Below are positions 12,701 through 24,773 of a stretch of 64,000 nucleotides of DNA, in pieces. This DNA comes from Aulostomus chinensis. Its lineage: Eukaryota > Chordata > Actinopteri > Syngnathiformes > Aulostomidae. Each line of letters opens with the position of its first letter. Position 1 is the stretch's first letter. The stretch lies in contig JBBMOA010000004.1 of the NCBI GenBank assembly GCA_037954235.1, positions 13,259,101 to 13,323,100 on the forward strand, read 5' to 3'. A model generated the notes under the pieces. It ran no database searches, was not told the origin of the DNA, and was given only the letters and a program-made list of their open reading frames with translations. A program made the position numbers and the translations under genes.

Positions 12701-15700
12701 AGGCAAGGAGCGTTTGTGGCCACCCACATCTTGATTCCTCGTAAGCGTCCCTGTGATGAAGCGCCTCTCAGCCCATTGTGGTGTCAATCACCAAGTGCTA
12801 TCCTGCTTTATCGTCTATTTTATTCCAAATGGGAACATAATTTACGAAATGGAACACCTTGCATTATTGAAGAAGACTTGTAACTAGCAATAGAGACCAT
12901 AAACTCATTAGGAAAATGTTTACTGAGGTAATAAATCAAGAGAGCGTGTCACCGGACAAGGGGAAGCCGAGACATAACATCGCAGTGTGAGTTCCTCACT
13001 TCTCTCCTTCTCGAGCGAGGCCAGCCTCGCTAAAACACAGGAGCGTTTCGTTTTATTCTCAGATGAGCAGTGTACAAAATTAACAACAAAATTACTATTT
13101 GGCCATAAAAGTTCCCTTTGATAATAAAAACAAGTACAGACTAGAGGGCACTCCGAGGGCGCGTTTCCTTGCCAAGACGATGTGACGACATCAGGTCTGG
13201 ATTCAGATCGTACCAACTGTTCCTCAACAGTTTAAGTCACACGACAGAAATTTTCATCGAATGAATCCACGTTTTTTTTTTTAATCATTCCTCCAGCAGA
13301 CAAACCAACGCTGGTGATTCCATTAACTTTCACCATTACCCAAAAAGAAAGTTAAAGGGCTTTGCAGTCCTATCAGACTACTACGAAAGTACTCAGTATT
13401 GACAGTGATATGTTGAATAACAGGCTAAAATATGACAAAAACTCCAATAAGGAGGCAGTGTGTACTTCACCTGTCCATCGAATGCCAAGCTGGCGGCCAC
13501 CGCCTTGCGTGGACAACCTAGAAGACCTTGAACAGATTGTTTTAGGAGCTCATTGACTTGTACACAAACAGACAGAATCTCCCCCTGCTGGCCAGTGAAA
13601 GGAATGCAGGGTTAAGGCACTTCCACGTTGCCTTCACCTCTCAGATTTCTTTTACACAGTCTAGTGGAATAACTGACTCCTGAACCACACAGATGTCATT
13701 CATGGAACAGTTTCTATGCTGCCGGATCAGGTTGCAATAAAAGAAGTTTCTGACTACATATTCCTTCAAAGGTCAATACTGTTCGCAGGGTGTAAAGTCA
13801 TGCTAGTATTCACCTAAGTGTAATATTATCCAGAAAGCTCAGCAATGATTTATTTTTCTGTGAGCAAATCCACTTCTTGCTGTGAATGTTTAATTGATTT
13901 TGTCTAAAAGTCAGCTTGGATTCACAGGGGCTCTGTAAGAGCATCCGAAACGCCGCTGCACGGTTAATTTTTTTTCACCTTTTAAATTTGAACGTTTGCT
14001 TCCGAGAATTCTTCAATTTACAACCGAAACGACCACCTTTTAATCGCTGGATCACAAGTGCAGTACAATCAGAAGTATAATCGCGTTTCAAGAGTATATC
14101 CTGAATACCCTCCATGACGATTATACTCATACTGTACTGTATGTGCAAGGGTAGACTTTTCAAAGCAATTGTCCCCAGGCACACACGCACACAAATACAC
14201 ATTAATATGCATAAACCTTTTCGGCACGATTCATTCTGCTCACCTGCCATTCACGAGAGTGTGTTCGTCAGCCTCAACGTGTGTGCGGCCCACGCGCCCC
14301 ATTCAGCCGTCATTAGCGCTAACACAAGGAGGCAGATTAATGCGCAAGGTTTCCAGCAGGTGGGAGAGGTAGAAAGGTTAACATAATAGAAGTGATGAAT
14401 GAGCGCCATCATTTTGTAATGCGCTGCTATTGTTGCTGTAATTTTTGCCACTCAGAAATTGTTCTTTCGTCTTAATCAAAATGGATTTTATTTCCTTCCA
14501 GCTCTCCTGGTGTGGAATACGAATGTGTTGCATATGTTCAGATTAGATTCCGTTAAGCCTGAGGCAGATGGTCGTGCAGGTAAATATATGCTGCTTTATG
14601 TTTGAGAGAATATCACCTTATATACATCTTAATGTGGCAGGGGGGTGAACGTGAATGCTTCGTGGGAAAACTGCCTCGTGACCGGTGAATCCTTCTTTTT
14701 CTTTTTCCTGTGTTTTCTTGTGTAAGAGTACAGCTTTCTTTTAATCTCTTCTTATTAAATTCCTTCTTGTTCCCGGTTCCTTTGCAGAGGCTATTTAGTG
14801 TCTCTGAGTTGAGGGGGGACAAGCTCTCAGATAAAGACACACGTACAGTACCTCCTAATGGAGTCATCACGTACTCCTTTCTTTCTCAGTTAAATAGGGC
14901 GACATGATATTGTGCAGCTGAGTGGAGCAGACACAAGAAGGTTAGCGTCATGGAACAGCTCGAAAAGGTCGTAGGAATCCAGATGCGTGGTTTTTAAACA
15001 TAAAATACTTTCCCTGTATTGTGTGTATTCAGTGGAAAACAGGATATATGCAGTCAGAGTTAGGATTTTCAACAACAACAAAAAAAAAGGAAATACTTCT
15101 TTATAATGCTACTTATCCTGTACAGGGTTGCAGAGAGCAATTCCAGTATACTTCACCTCACATTACAGCGCTGCCGCAGTCGTAGCAGAGTGTATTAAAT
15201 CAAAACTGAGTTGTATCTGCTGGGTTTTTGATGGTCCTTCAAAAGTCTCAAATCCAATCATCGGAATTGTAGGCCTTTAAACACTTTAAAGTGTCGAAAT
15301 ATGACTTTGACAGGCCTTAAATATTGCTTACGTTATGCTGTTTCACTTTCAGAAGGTGCATTGATTTCTTTTTTGATCTACATTTTGGGGACATTTTTGC
15401 ATGCACGGGACAAATAAACAGGATAAAACCTACAGAATATCCGAGCATACGCAGCTACTGTTTTGAAATGCTGCGAGGGCTAATGTGTCGTGTCGCAAAA
15501 TATAGCCACAGTTAATGTTCCTTTCATCTGGTAAATGTAAATTTGATATGTTACACATTCAGGAAGTGCCCAGTCTGCACCAGGGTTAGCTCCAGTAAGC
15601 AGTCTTTCTGTTTGGATATATGTCACCATACTGGTACTCAGAATTTCCATGACTAGTCGAGTGCCCACTGACAGCATCATGACGTGGGTGTGTGAGGGGA

Positions 15701-16559
15701 CAGAGTCACGGCTCTTACTGCTTTCCAAAAGGACGTGAATGGAACTTGTTAAATCCTGCAGAAACCTTGCTGGTAGATGTACAAGTAGCACCTTTTAGGT
15801 TTTTCTAAACCAAACATTCCTTGGGTGTTGAGCTGTATTAACAAGTCAGAAACTGTTATTAACGTGTGCTAATTGCGTGCTGCATAGTAGCCTGCTTTTG
15901 GAGAAGGTGTGTTGTCTAACCGCTCGGCCTTGTGTGTGGTGATCGACTGCCCCACTGCTTTCTCAGTTCTGGTCATCTTTAAGGGCAAGATAATCCGTCT
16001 TCATGATGAACACCGTTAGAAATCGACTTTCTGGTGTAAACAAATACTTTTTTTTTTTCCCTTTTCCTTTTTTTTTTTTTTCGCTGCTGAGGTATGAACT
16101 GTCAGAGCAGTCACCCAGAATTACAGCTTGTCCTTTCTCACCTGGACAGGTGGCTGATCCATCCATCAACTGTACGTCTATTTTGTCACGTCAATTCCCC
16201 GAACCTTCCCTCACAATCTCTTCCCTTCTTTGTCAGTCCTTCCTTTATCTGTTGGAAGGTGTTTCTTAAGGTGCTTTTGGACCTTATGAACTTTTGTCTT
16301 AGTCCCTATAATTGGGAGAGAATGGTACATCTGGCGTTTTCGCTCTCGGAACACCGTTTTTGAAGAACTTTTTGACCTCCTACTTTAGTCGAAGCACTTG
16401 ACTAATGTTGATTTACTGATATGCCGAAGATGCAGCTCAAGTGACTGTCACATTTCTAAAGCTGTGGAAACGGTGGCCAACAGCTGCTGTCAGCTTACAT
16501 TGCTGGACCTTTCCTGAATACAAACGGAAAATAGAAAAATACCAAATCGCGGTTGTTGG

Positions 16560-17190
16560 CCTCCTCGACTTTGACCACCAAATTTTTTTTCACTTCATCC
16601 TTGCATCCTAGGGGATGAGTTTACTTCTTATTTCTAGAAGTCTCCACAGGGGGTTCCTTAGAAACCGTGTTGAAGGCAAGTGACATTGAAGTGATATCAC
16701 CAGAATCTTTTCAGTTGGTCATCCAGTCCCAGCGGACATTTGGGCCAAATTTGAAATTCCCTCGAGTCATCCCAGAGACATCACCTTAACGGGAGTGGCC
16801 CGGAAATTGTGTACATTTGATGTATCTGGCTGGTGGCCAATTCAAAGAAATACCTTCAAGACATTCCTTGACCTTTCACCTCTGACCAATACAATATTTT
16901 TTTTCCAGTTTATCCTTGAATCCTATTGGACATTTGTGCCATATTTACCGGTAATGTCCCCTCATATCATCCCAGAGACATCGCTTTAACAAGAATGGGT
17001 TAAAAAAAAAAATCATGGACATATGAGGTTGCCCTTTGACCTTTGATCACCAAAATGTTTTCAGGTCATCACTGAATTCCTCGTTGACATTTGTACCAGA
17101 TGTGAGTGAATTCCTTCAAGGTGTTGAAAAGATGCTGTGTGAATGAAAATACTATGCGTGGACAATCTGAGAACATAATGCCTAAGAGGC
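16560..17190 (+). repeat. Dispersed repeat of diverged tandem units (about 120-190 bp)
   Basis: At least four diverged units share the order [gacctttgacc(acc)aaaat]...[tcatcc(t)tgaatcc]...[ggacatttgtgcca(a)att]...[tcatcccagagacatc.cttaacaagaatgg]. The 'tcatcc/ttatcc/tcatca' anchors fall near 16597, 16719, 16909 and 17066. The block ends with gtggacaatctgagaacataatgcc, which resembles the acggacaacccgaaaacataatgcctcc end of a repeat very common in percomorph genomes. Decay is heavy and no frame is retained. Confidence 0.65.
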
Positions 17191-20100
17191 GAAGTGGAGC
17201 CCCCTGGTGGCCAGTCGCGATAACTGCGTTCCTTTAACTGCTTGGTCCAAAAGCGCCTTTTGTATTTATCGCTAAGCAGCTTACCATTCTCCCATCACAC
17301 TTTCACTCCTTTGACTGATTCTTATACATATATTATTCATTTGACTGACTCCCGCTAATCGCCTCGCAAGTGGCCAAAATTAATCATTCCAGAAATCCTG
17401 TTACTTGCCTTGTGTCCAGTGAATTTCGGTGGATTTATTCAGGGAATCACCTCTTGGGCCCCCCGTGTGATTCATAGCCATTTGAACCAGTTGTTAAGGT
17501 GTTCACCAAAAAAAGAAAGAGTGAAGAGCACGAGGAGGCCACTTTGTTCACGGCTAAACAAATCAATGAGGCTGGGGATTCAACACGAGTCTATGGTTTT
17601 TATGGTGGCCCATAAAAACCCTATTGAAAATGTGGATATGGCATGAGATGATTTCTCTGTGGGTGAAATTGGATTAAGCCTAGTGTAAAACAGAGAGTCT
17701 GGCCTTTTTTCTTTTCCTCTGCTCTCTCGCCCCCCCCCCCCCCCCACCACCACCACCACCAACCTACCAACCATTAAACTCTATATAGGAAGAGAAACCT
17801 AATTACACAGCTGAAAGTGGCCACAGCGAGCACTATTAAAAGGATCCAATTAAAGTTTGCGCAGCGCTGGCAGCGGCATTCTGGTGAGGGATTATTTGTG
17901 GAGGTGGAATTTGATCTGAGAGTGTCGTCCATTGGCCGAGCTATCGCAGATGGATGGCGAGTGGGAGGGGCTTCCGAACTGGCCAAGTAATTGGATCTTG
18001 AATTAATGGATACTTGAATCAAAGAGGGAATAAAAGAAGGTGGCAGTGAGAGTGAGGTAGAAGGTGAAGAGAGGAATGAGGGAAAGATAAAGAAATCTGT
18101 TCCAGCTGGTGACACCTCACGCATGTTTCTTGTACTTGAGACACGGTACTAGTCCTTTCAAGGACGCCTGTCTGCACCTCCTGCATTGTTTGACTTTCTA
18201 TTTACTTGAGAACCATTAAGTGTCAAACCACAGTGGGGGTCTTTGCCATTAAGCTATTATAGCTTGTCAGCAAACTAAACTGGGGGTTTATTTAAACCTG
18301 CTGCCCTGTTTATTTTCCCACAATCACGTCTACAGGAAAAACTGCACTTAAAGTGGTTACATGTGACAAAGTACAATCTGAGTAAGAAGGAAGTACCGCT
18401 TCCTCTTCTGGATATCAGTTTTTATCACCACTTCCTCTGGTTGATTTACTTGTTGTGCTCCCGAGTTCCTCAGTGGAATTAAACAAAGATTAATCTGAGA
18501 TCAACTGAGAAAATTTCCGTACGTCCATCTGGAACTGGGTGCCCCTTGGTGTTAGATAAGATAAACCTGCATCCGTCCCTCAGTGGGCAAATTGGCAATT
18601 TTTTTTTTGTGGTACTTGACTGCACGATATTGATTGCTAAAATCTTCAGCTCAATTTCCAGGCGCGTTACTGACGCGAGCAAATCGAACACGTTTCACTC
18701 CTCATTCCGCTTTAACACAGATTTGTCTTTGACCGGATGTTTCCTCAAATCTGAGGTGTTGCCACGGCGAGCGACTCCAACTCTGTGACACATGACAAAG
18801 GTGCCGCCACGAGGTCTCCTGCTCTCTGTGAAAAATATTTTACTCAAAGTTACTAAAATTTGGCATTAAAATCGATTTACGGCGCATCGGCACTGAGCGG
18901 GACTGATCTGCCCCTTAAAAGTCCAGTGTGACATCCAAACCCTAAAGCACATTCGGCTGTGAAGTTGACAGTCGAGTCAGTGTGATGAGTGTGATTTGTT
19001 GGTTAAAGGGGTGTGTATCAGTCGGCCACAACTGAACTCAGTGTCATCAAATATTTATTGTGGCTGCATTTTCAGTGAGACGGGTTTTAGATCTCCTGGA
19101 TGTTTGCCGGCAAAAGCTGTTAAGTTGTGATGTACACAAGTTCACCCCTCAGATGCAGCGCTGCTATTGTTGCTCCTCTACTCCCAACTAGTCGGTAGAA
19201 ACCACGGTCGGGACAAGAAGTACAAGAGATTAGACGAGCGTGCAAATGATAGATGCGGCTCTGTAAGAATCAAAGCCTGACGATCATCTCCTTCCAATGA
19301 TTGCTACATCTACCTCGTCTTCCCCATCCCTCCTTCAGACGAGCAAGTCTGAAAACAAAAACACATTATTATTTATGGAAAAACATTCTTTAAATCATGA
19401 TTTACACTGAGCGTTATTCTGGAAGTTTCCAAGATTTTTTTTTTTTTTTCTTCGCCTTGAGCAAAGTAAGAGGAAGGAATACTCATTAATAATTTGTCGT
19501 CTTTTTTTTTTATAATTACCATTTATTATTTATTCAAGGCACTGTAATAGCTTGGATACTTGCACAATCCTAGGACAGCTTTTGGAAGGAATTATAGATG
19601 AAGTGTGAAAAACCGGTGACGCCGCGAAGGCAGCGCTGACGAGATCAATGCTTGTTCCTGCAGGTGTCGGCTTTATTCCCCGTGAAGCCAAATTAGTTTT
19701 TATTCAACTTTCATCATAACCAGTGTCATTATTAGGGCTCTGCGAGGTGTGAAGTCACTGTGCTTCTACAGTCAGCTTCCAGGAGGGTGCCAGTGAAAAT
19801 TGCTCTCACCATTGGAGGTCATCCTCTTTGCTGTCACTATTTAATTGCTACGCCGAAGACGAAGAAGAAAAAAACCTTCAGGTTCGAGGAAGAGCTGCAG
19901 GCTTTCTGTCTTTGTACTCGCGGCTCCTACTCTGATTCATGTGGCTTTGATCGGCGTAATCATTAATCCTCACAACCTGATTGATGCAATCTGCCTCCAA
20001 ATCCCTTACAGACATCACACAGATACAACAGGACAAGATACTCTCCTGAAACGTCCTTTTTTTTCCTCTGATGTTCATCTGAGATTATCGTCCATAAATC

Positions 20101-21600
20101 CTCTTGAACATCATATTTCTTTATAAAACGCATATCCTTACAGTGTCTCGCCTTGAAATCAGCATTTTTATATTTTTCCTCTTCTAAAAGTAAGAGGCAT
20201 GCAGTTATAATAGAAAAAAGAAAAAGATATCATCTGATTTTAATTTAATGTTCCATGATGGAGCATTTGCCCAAAAATAATTTTTATATATAAAATGTAG
20301 AATTCACACTCAGGCCAATCGATAACTAGCCTGCAGCTATGTTCGCAACTAGGAATATGAGAGGTGTTCATCTGAACAACCAACCATTCTGCCAGTAAAT
20401 GCAGTCCTTTTCTTTTTTTCTTTTCCTTGTTGCGCCTGATCCTGGATCAGTTGCCCACAAAAGGAATTCAAGCTGAATGACCTTGCCTTCCAAATAAAAG
20501 CAGCTATGCTTTAGTGTTGTTGTTGTTGTTGTTTTGTCACAGCTGTTTCATTCTGACTGTCCAGTCCAGCAACAGTGTTGCTAGCTTGCTGTTAGCAGCT
20601 AAGCTAACGTCACTCCATTTTTTGTTGTTGTGTGTTTACGTCACTTATTCCCCTTTTGCTATTTACAACTATATTACATTGTGTTTCCTTACAGAAGGTT
20701 AGATTAAACATTAGCAACAGGTGCTATGTTGAAAGAACACTCAAGTCTTGTCTAGTTGAGAACTGCTAATTACTGTAGCACATCTCCATCAGCGTGGTCC
20801 TACGGTGTATTCTGTGAATACTAGAGCTTCTCCTTTCTTCAGTTCTAAGCATTGGCCTTTTGCTAAATAGAGAGCATGTTTAGCACCAGTGAGATGACAA
20901 GTGACGGCAATTACTTTCATGTACATTTGGCTCTCCAAATGTGGTGCTTGTGGTCCCTTAAGAAATAAACATTAAATGGATGACGAGGCGTGTAAATAAA
21001 GGCAGTGAAAGCCAGACGTGGGTCTCAGACCTGTTTCGAGGAAGCACATTTAAACGACACCGCCACGATGAAATATTCCTCGACTTCTAATCGAGGTCTC
21101 CCGGTGCTCCGGCTCAAAGGGGCGAGCCTCGCACAGCACTTTTACACACATGGTGTACACATGCAGAGCTGGCAGGCCAAATAGCAGGGAAGGGTGAGAG
21201 GTGATGAAAGCATGTGATAGCTTAGCCTCTGGTATTAAAGAGCCAAGAGGTCTCACTATGAGATGATTACCACCAGGCGGAGTATGATGATTATTTCAGC
21301 CTCTCTGACCCACTTGGCCTGTGGTTCTTATCCTCAGTTTGGTCCAGAGACGACAGGAAACGCATGAATTAGCTTTCCTGACGGTGCAGCTGTTGACACG
21401 GGAGGAGTGGACAGGTAGACGGTGTCATGAATGTGATAGCAGACGCGTCAGCCTGCGATTCGGGTAGAGTGGCCGGTCCCTGCCCTGAGGCCAAGCAGTC
21501 ATGACGGGGCATTATAAATGAATTAACGCAGCGCGCATCGTCCTGACAAACAGATTGTGTCATTGGGTGGTAATGTGCTCCAGCCAGTGCGGCCCTGGCT

Positions 21601-21620
21601 GGGGGGGGGGGGGGGGGGGG
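21601..21620. repeat. Poly-G run (about 20 bases)
   Basis: Uninterrupted G run, the longest in the window. Others of 12 or more occur near 2245, 3787, 43182, 53866, 58082 and 60115 (G) and near 5029, 8337, 17730, 28982, 33353 and 40626 (C). Confidence 0.95.
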
Positions 21621-22540
21621 GATTAGGCTGACACAGCAGCCCGCTTCACATCCCTGATCACCGCACACATACACACCCATCCTGAAAACACCCACCCTTG
21701 GGCCACATATCTAAACACATGACATCAGCTTTCCCTTAATCTCACTATATCTCTGCTCTCGCTTTTCTCTCCCCTCTTCTTTTCCTCTCCACACCTGCCT
21801 GATGTGCGTGAACACCGAAGCAAAGAAAAAGAAGAAACATCTTCCTCGTGTTCTCTCTGATGTTTTTTTTTTCTTTTTTTGGGGGGGGGGGGATCTCTCC
21901 AGATTAAAGTTGGTCCAACGCTCGCTCAGATGTAACCTGTCAAGTCCTCAGCTCTGAATTAGGTTGTCTGCCTCTTTTTCCTCATTTCAACATTCTACAT
22001 CCCCACCCCACACCTCTCCCACCCCCACCGCCTCCTCCTCCCTGCAAACATCATGGCTTTGATTCCCAAGGAAGTTGAGATGCGGAGCAAGACCAAAGGC
22101 AATCTCTTTTAGTGGCATGCTGGAGGAACAAGAAGAAATAGAGGGAGATGCGATGAAAGGAGCCATTCACATCTTCCCACAAGACAGACAGAGAGGAGGA
22201 GAGAGGACCCTGCACTGATTCAATTCTCAATGATTAAAGATGTCATGATGGCATCCCTGTGCGGGGGTAGGTTTTCTTTTTGTTATTATTATTATATTGT
22301 GTATTTTCATCTGAGCTGGTTTGGCAGCATCACACTTGCAGGGTGGGCCGCTGCATCCTGAACATCGGCCTCGCTTTATGACAAACCTTTACTCGTTGCT
22401 GCCAACTTTTCGAATTCAGCTCCTTGTCTTCCCCCAAATGCGTGTGATGAAGCATGTAATCAATACCAAGAGCTCCTTACCACCACAAGCTGATCCGTCA
22501 CTGCCATGGACTCGGTGGTGCTTAATCACTGGCTTTGACT

Positions 22541-22560
22541 GCCACGCATGCATGCGTGGC
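22541..22560. repeat. Perfect 20-bp palindrome
   Basis: gccacgcatg followed directly by its exact reverse complement catgcgtggc, with no spacer. It contains alternating purine-pyrimidine cgcatgcatgcg. No gene context nearby. Confidence 0.9.
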
Positions 22561-24450
22561 TCCTGATCTGCACCCAGTTGGAGATGTGCTTTTCACGCAG
22601 CAGCAGACTTGAGATGTAGGTGGCGTCAATCAGAGGATACACGTTTTCTCAAGCTTCTCAAAATCGTATCGCTCGCATTTGACCGTCATCAAGTTGCTGA
22701 CTATTATCTCGGAGGTGAGAAAATAATTTTGCATGATTTGCTACCTGGATCTAACTTGTGCTTTTTACTTCTAGTTTAACAAATGCTGACTGGTAACTTC
22801 ATATTCGCACAGGTTGCTCAGCCGATGTCAAATCAATATTATCGGAGGAAATATGTGAAAAGAAAAAAAAAAATTATAGGCTCACCTTAAATGCATTAGC
22901 AGTAATATCTCATCGTATTTTGACAGGCTATTAGATTATGAGAGTCTTCAACAGGTTCTCACATGTAGTTTGACAGGAGTAAAGTCTTTCGCTTCAGTGC
23001 CTTTTTAATGAATTAGTTTCAAGCAGCTCTTCTTGATCCTCTCCTATGAGCTAGCCATCGTGATATTTCAAACTATTAGTGTCCACCGAAGTGCCTTTTA
23101 GGTGTCTGTATATTCATTTTGCCGTCTTATGAATACAAACAGGGATATCTGAAGTGTGTGAACTCAGTTAGAAAATGTCCACCGAGACTTGTGCAGAATA
23201 GAAAGACTGTTTTTGCCAAATTTGTCAGGCAGGAAGTATCGGCTAATATGAGTTGACAAGCCACAAGAAACAGTTGCAAAGGGAATTTCATGCAACATGT
23301 TCAATAGAGAACAAACCCCTAGTGGCCATTTACTCAAAGGAAACATGAATAAAAGGATGCTTTTTAGTAGCTAGTTTACAATCTCCACTTTTAGTTTGTC
23401 TACTTTATTCATATTCCCCTCACAGGGTTGGACTATTAGCTTTAATGTCATTACCCAGAGATCCCCCACAGGAACTTGACTTAACTTGAGAATGGAGCTG
23501 AGATGGTCGCAAATTAGAGTTGTGATCGGGACCACCTGAGCCCACACGCCCAGAGGATCGGGAAGCAGCGGATACCTGATCCCTTTACCCTCACCCCAGC
23601 CATCACGTGCTTGTGTGAGGCTGGATTGTTAGCTCCAGCTGCCACTAAAACAGAACTCCACAGCAGACTATGTAAGCAGATGGGCTGTCGAAACCTCACA
23701 CTGGTATATCGACTTCTACTTGTAGAAGAGAAACGTGTTTTCTCTTCAATCTCACGGAGAAGCGCCCTAATTCCCATCCCGAAGTGTAACAGCGACGTCT
23801 CTGGTTGGTGTATGCTGCTGTTACCATGGAAATGTTCACTGTCCCTCTTCATTTTGAACCGTTTTAAGTTTAACAAATAATCAATTCAGTACTTTAAGAG
23901 AAACCTGACAGCAGAATCGTGATGTTCCTTTTTGTTTTCTTACATGTGAAACATTCAATATCTTTGATAGTTAATATTTAGCTCAGTGAGCTAGCGAGCT
24001 GGAACGCCAAAATGGTCAGTTGGTCAAAAAATGCGTACCGTGAGAGGCAAATGCTTCTGCAAAGCCATGAGACCGAACGACAAACCCTCTTGTCGAGCTT
24101 GAAGTTGAGCGTTTGTGTTTGAAGCGCAGCAGTTTGGGCTGATCAGAACCCTTCAAGCGGATACGGATTGAGGTTTGATGACAGCGAGACAATGGCAGCT
24201 CCTGAAGATGCTAGCAAAGATGCTGCTGTAGCATCGGTTACATCAGAACCGGAGATTATTTTCCTGTTTGAAAGAATGGCACTGACAACGTTGCCGCTCG
24301 TCTACTGACCGCATTCAGCTTGTACTTGACTTCCTTGGTCTAACTGCTTTAAGTATTTTTTGAAAGTGCTTTTCCAAACAGTTTCTTTAGGTAGCTTCCA
24401 CAAGCCATGGCTTGTGGAGTATGTGCACAGTCTTGCCTCTTTTTTTCAGG

Positions 24451-24482
24451 GTTTTTTGTTTGTTTGTTTGTTTGTTTGTTTT
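24451..24482. repeat. (TTTG)n tract
   Basis: About six TTTG units, seen as gtttgtttgtttg; it gives an artefactual open frame of repeated LFVC residues. Confidence 0.9.
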
Positions 24483-24734
24483 GCATCAAACCAAATATTT
24501 CATGCAGAAGAGTCTTCTGGTTGTATGTTGGCTTTGGTTTCTTAGCTCAAAAACTCTCTTCATGTGGATTTTCTGAGACTTCAGTGGAGAAAATGAAGAC
24601 AAGTAACTGGTACCATTCTAAAAGAGGCTGGTCACTCTTGAGCTCTTTACCTTTTAACTTTTAAAAATACGGAAACATGGGCCTTCATGATGACTTTTGT
24701 TATGTAATCACCCTGAGACCACCTCTTTATCAGT

Positions 24735-24773
24735 CCCCCCCCCCCCCTCTCGTCTCTCCTTGGGGGGGGGGGG
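24735..24773. repeat. Poly-C run facing poly-G run
   Basis: Thirteen C (24735-24747), a 14-base spacer, then twelve G (24762-24773). The two runs can pair into a G-C hairpin, or the G run may take part in quadruplex structure. Confidence 0.85.

Noticed and set aside
16560..17190. CRISPR-like array of spaced repeats
   Set aside because: Units are over 120 bp, diverged and unevenly spaced; vertebrate dispersed repeat, not CRISPR.
17774..18124. 116-codon minus-strand frame with a hydrophobic C-terminal segment
   Set aside because: Starts in low-complexity Pro/Ser sequence, has no recognisable domain, and there is no transcript-type evidence in the sequence.
23514..23876. 120-codon minus-strand open frame
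   Set aside because: No recognisable motif, and overlaps another frame on the opposite strand; consistent with chance in a 64-kb vertebrate window.
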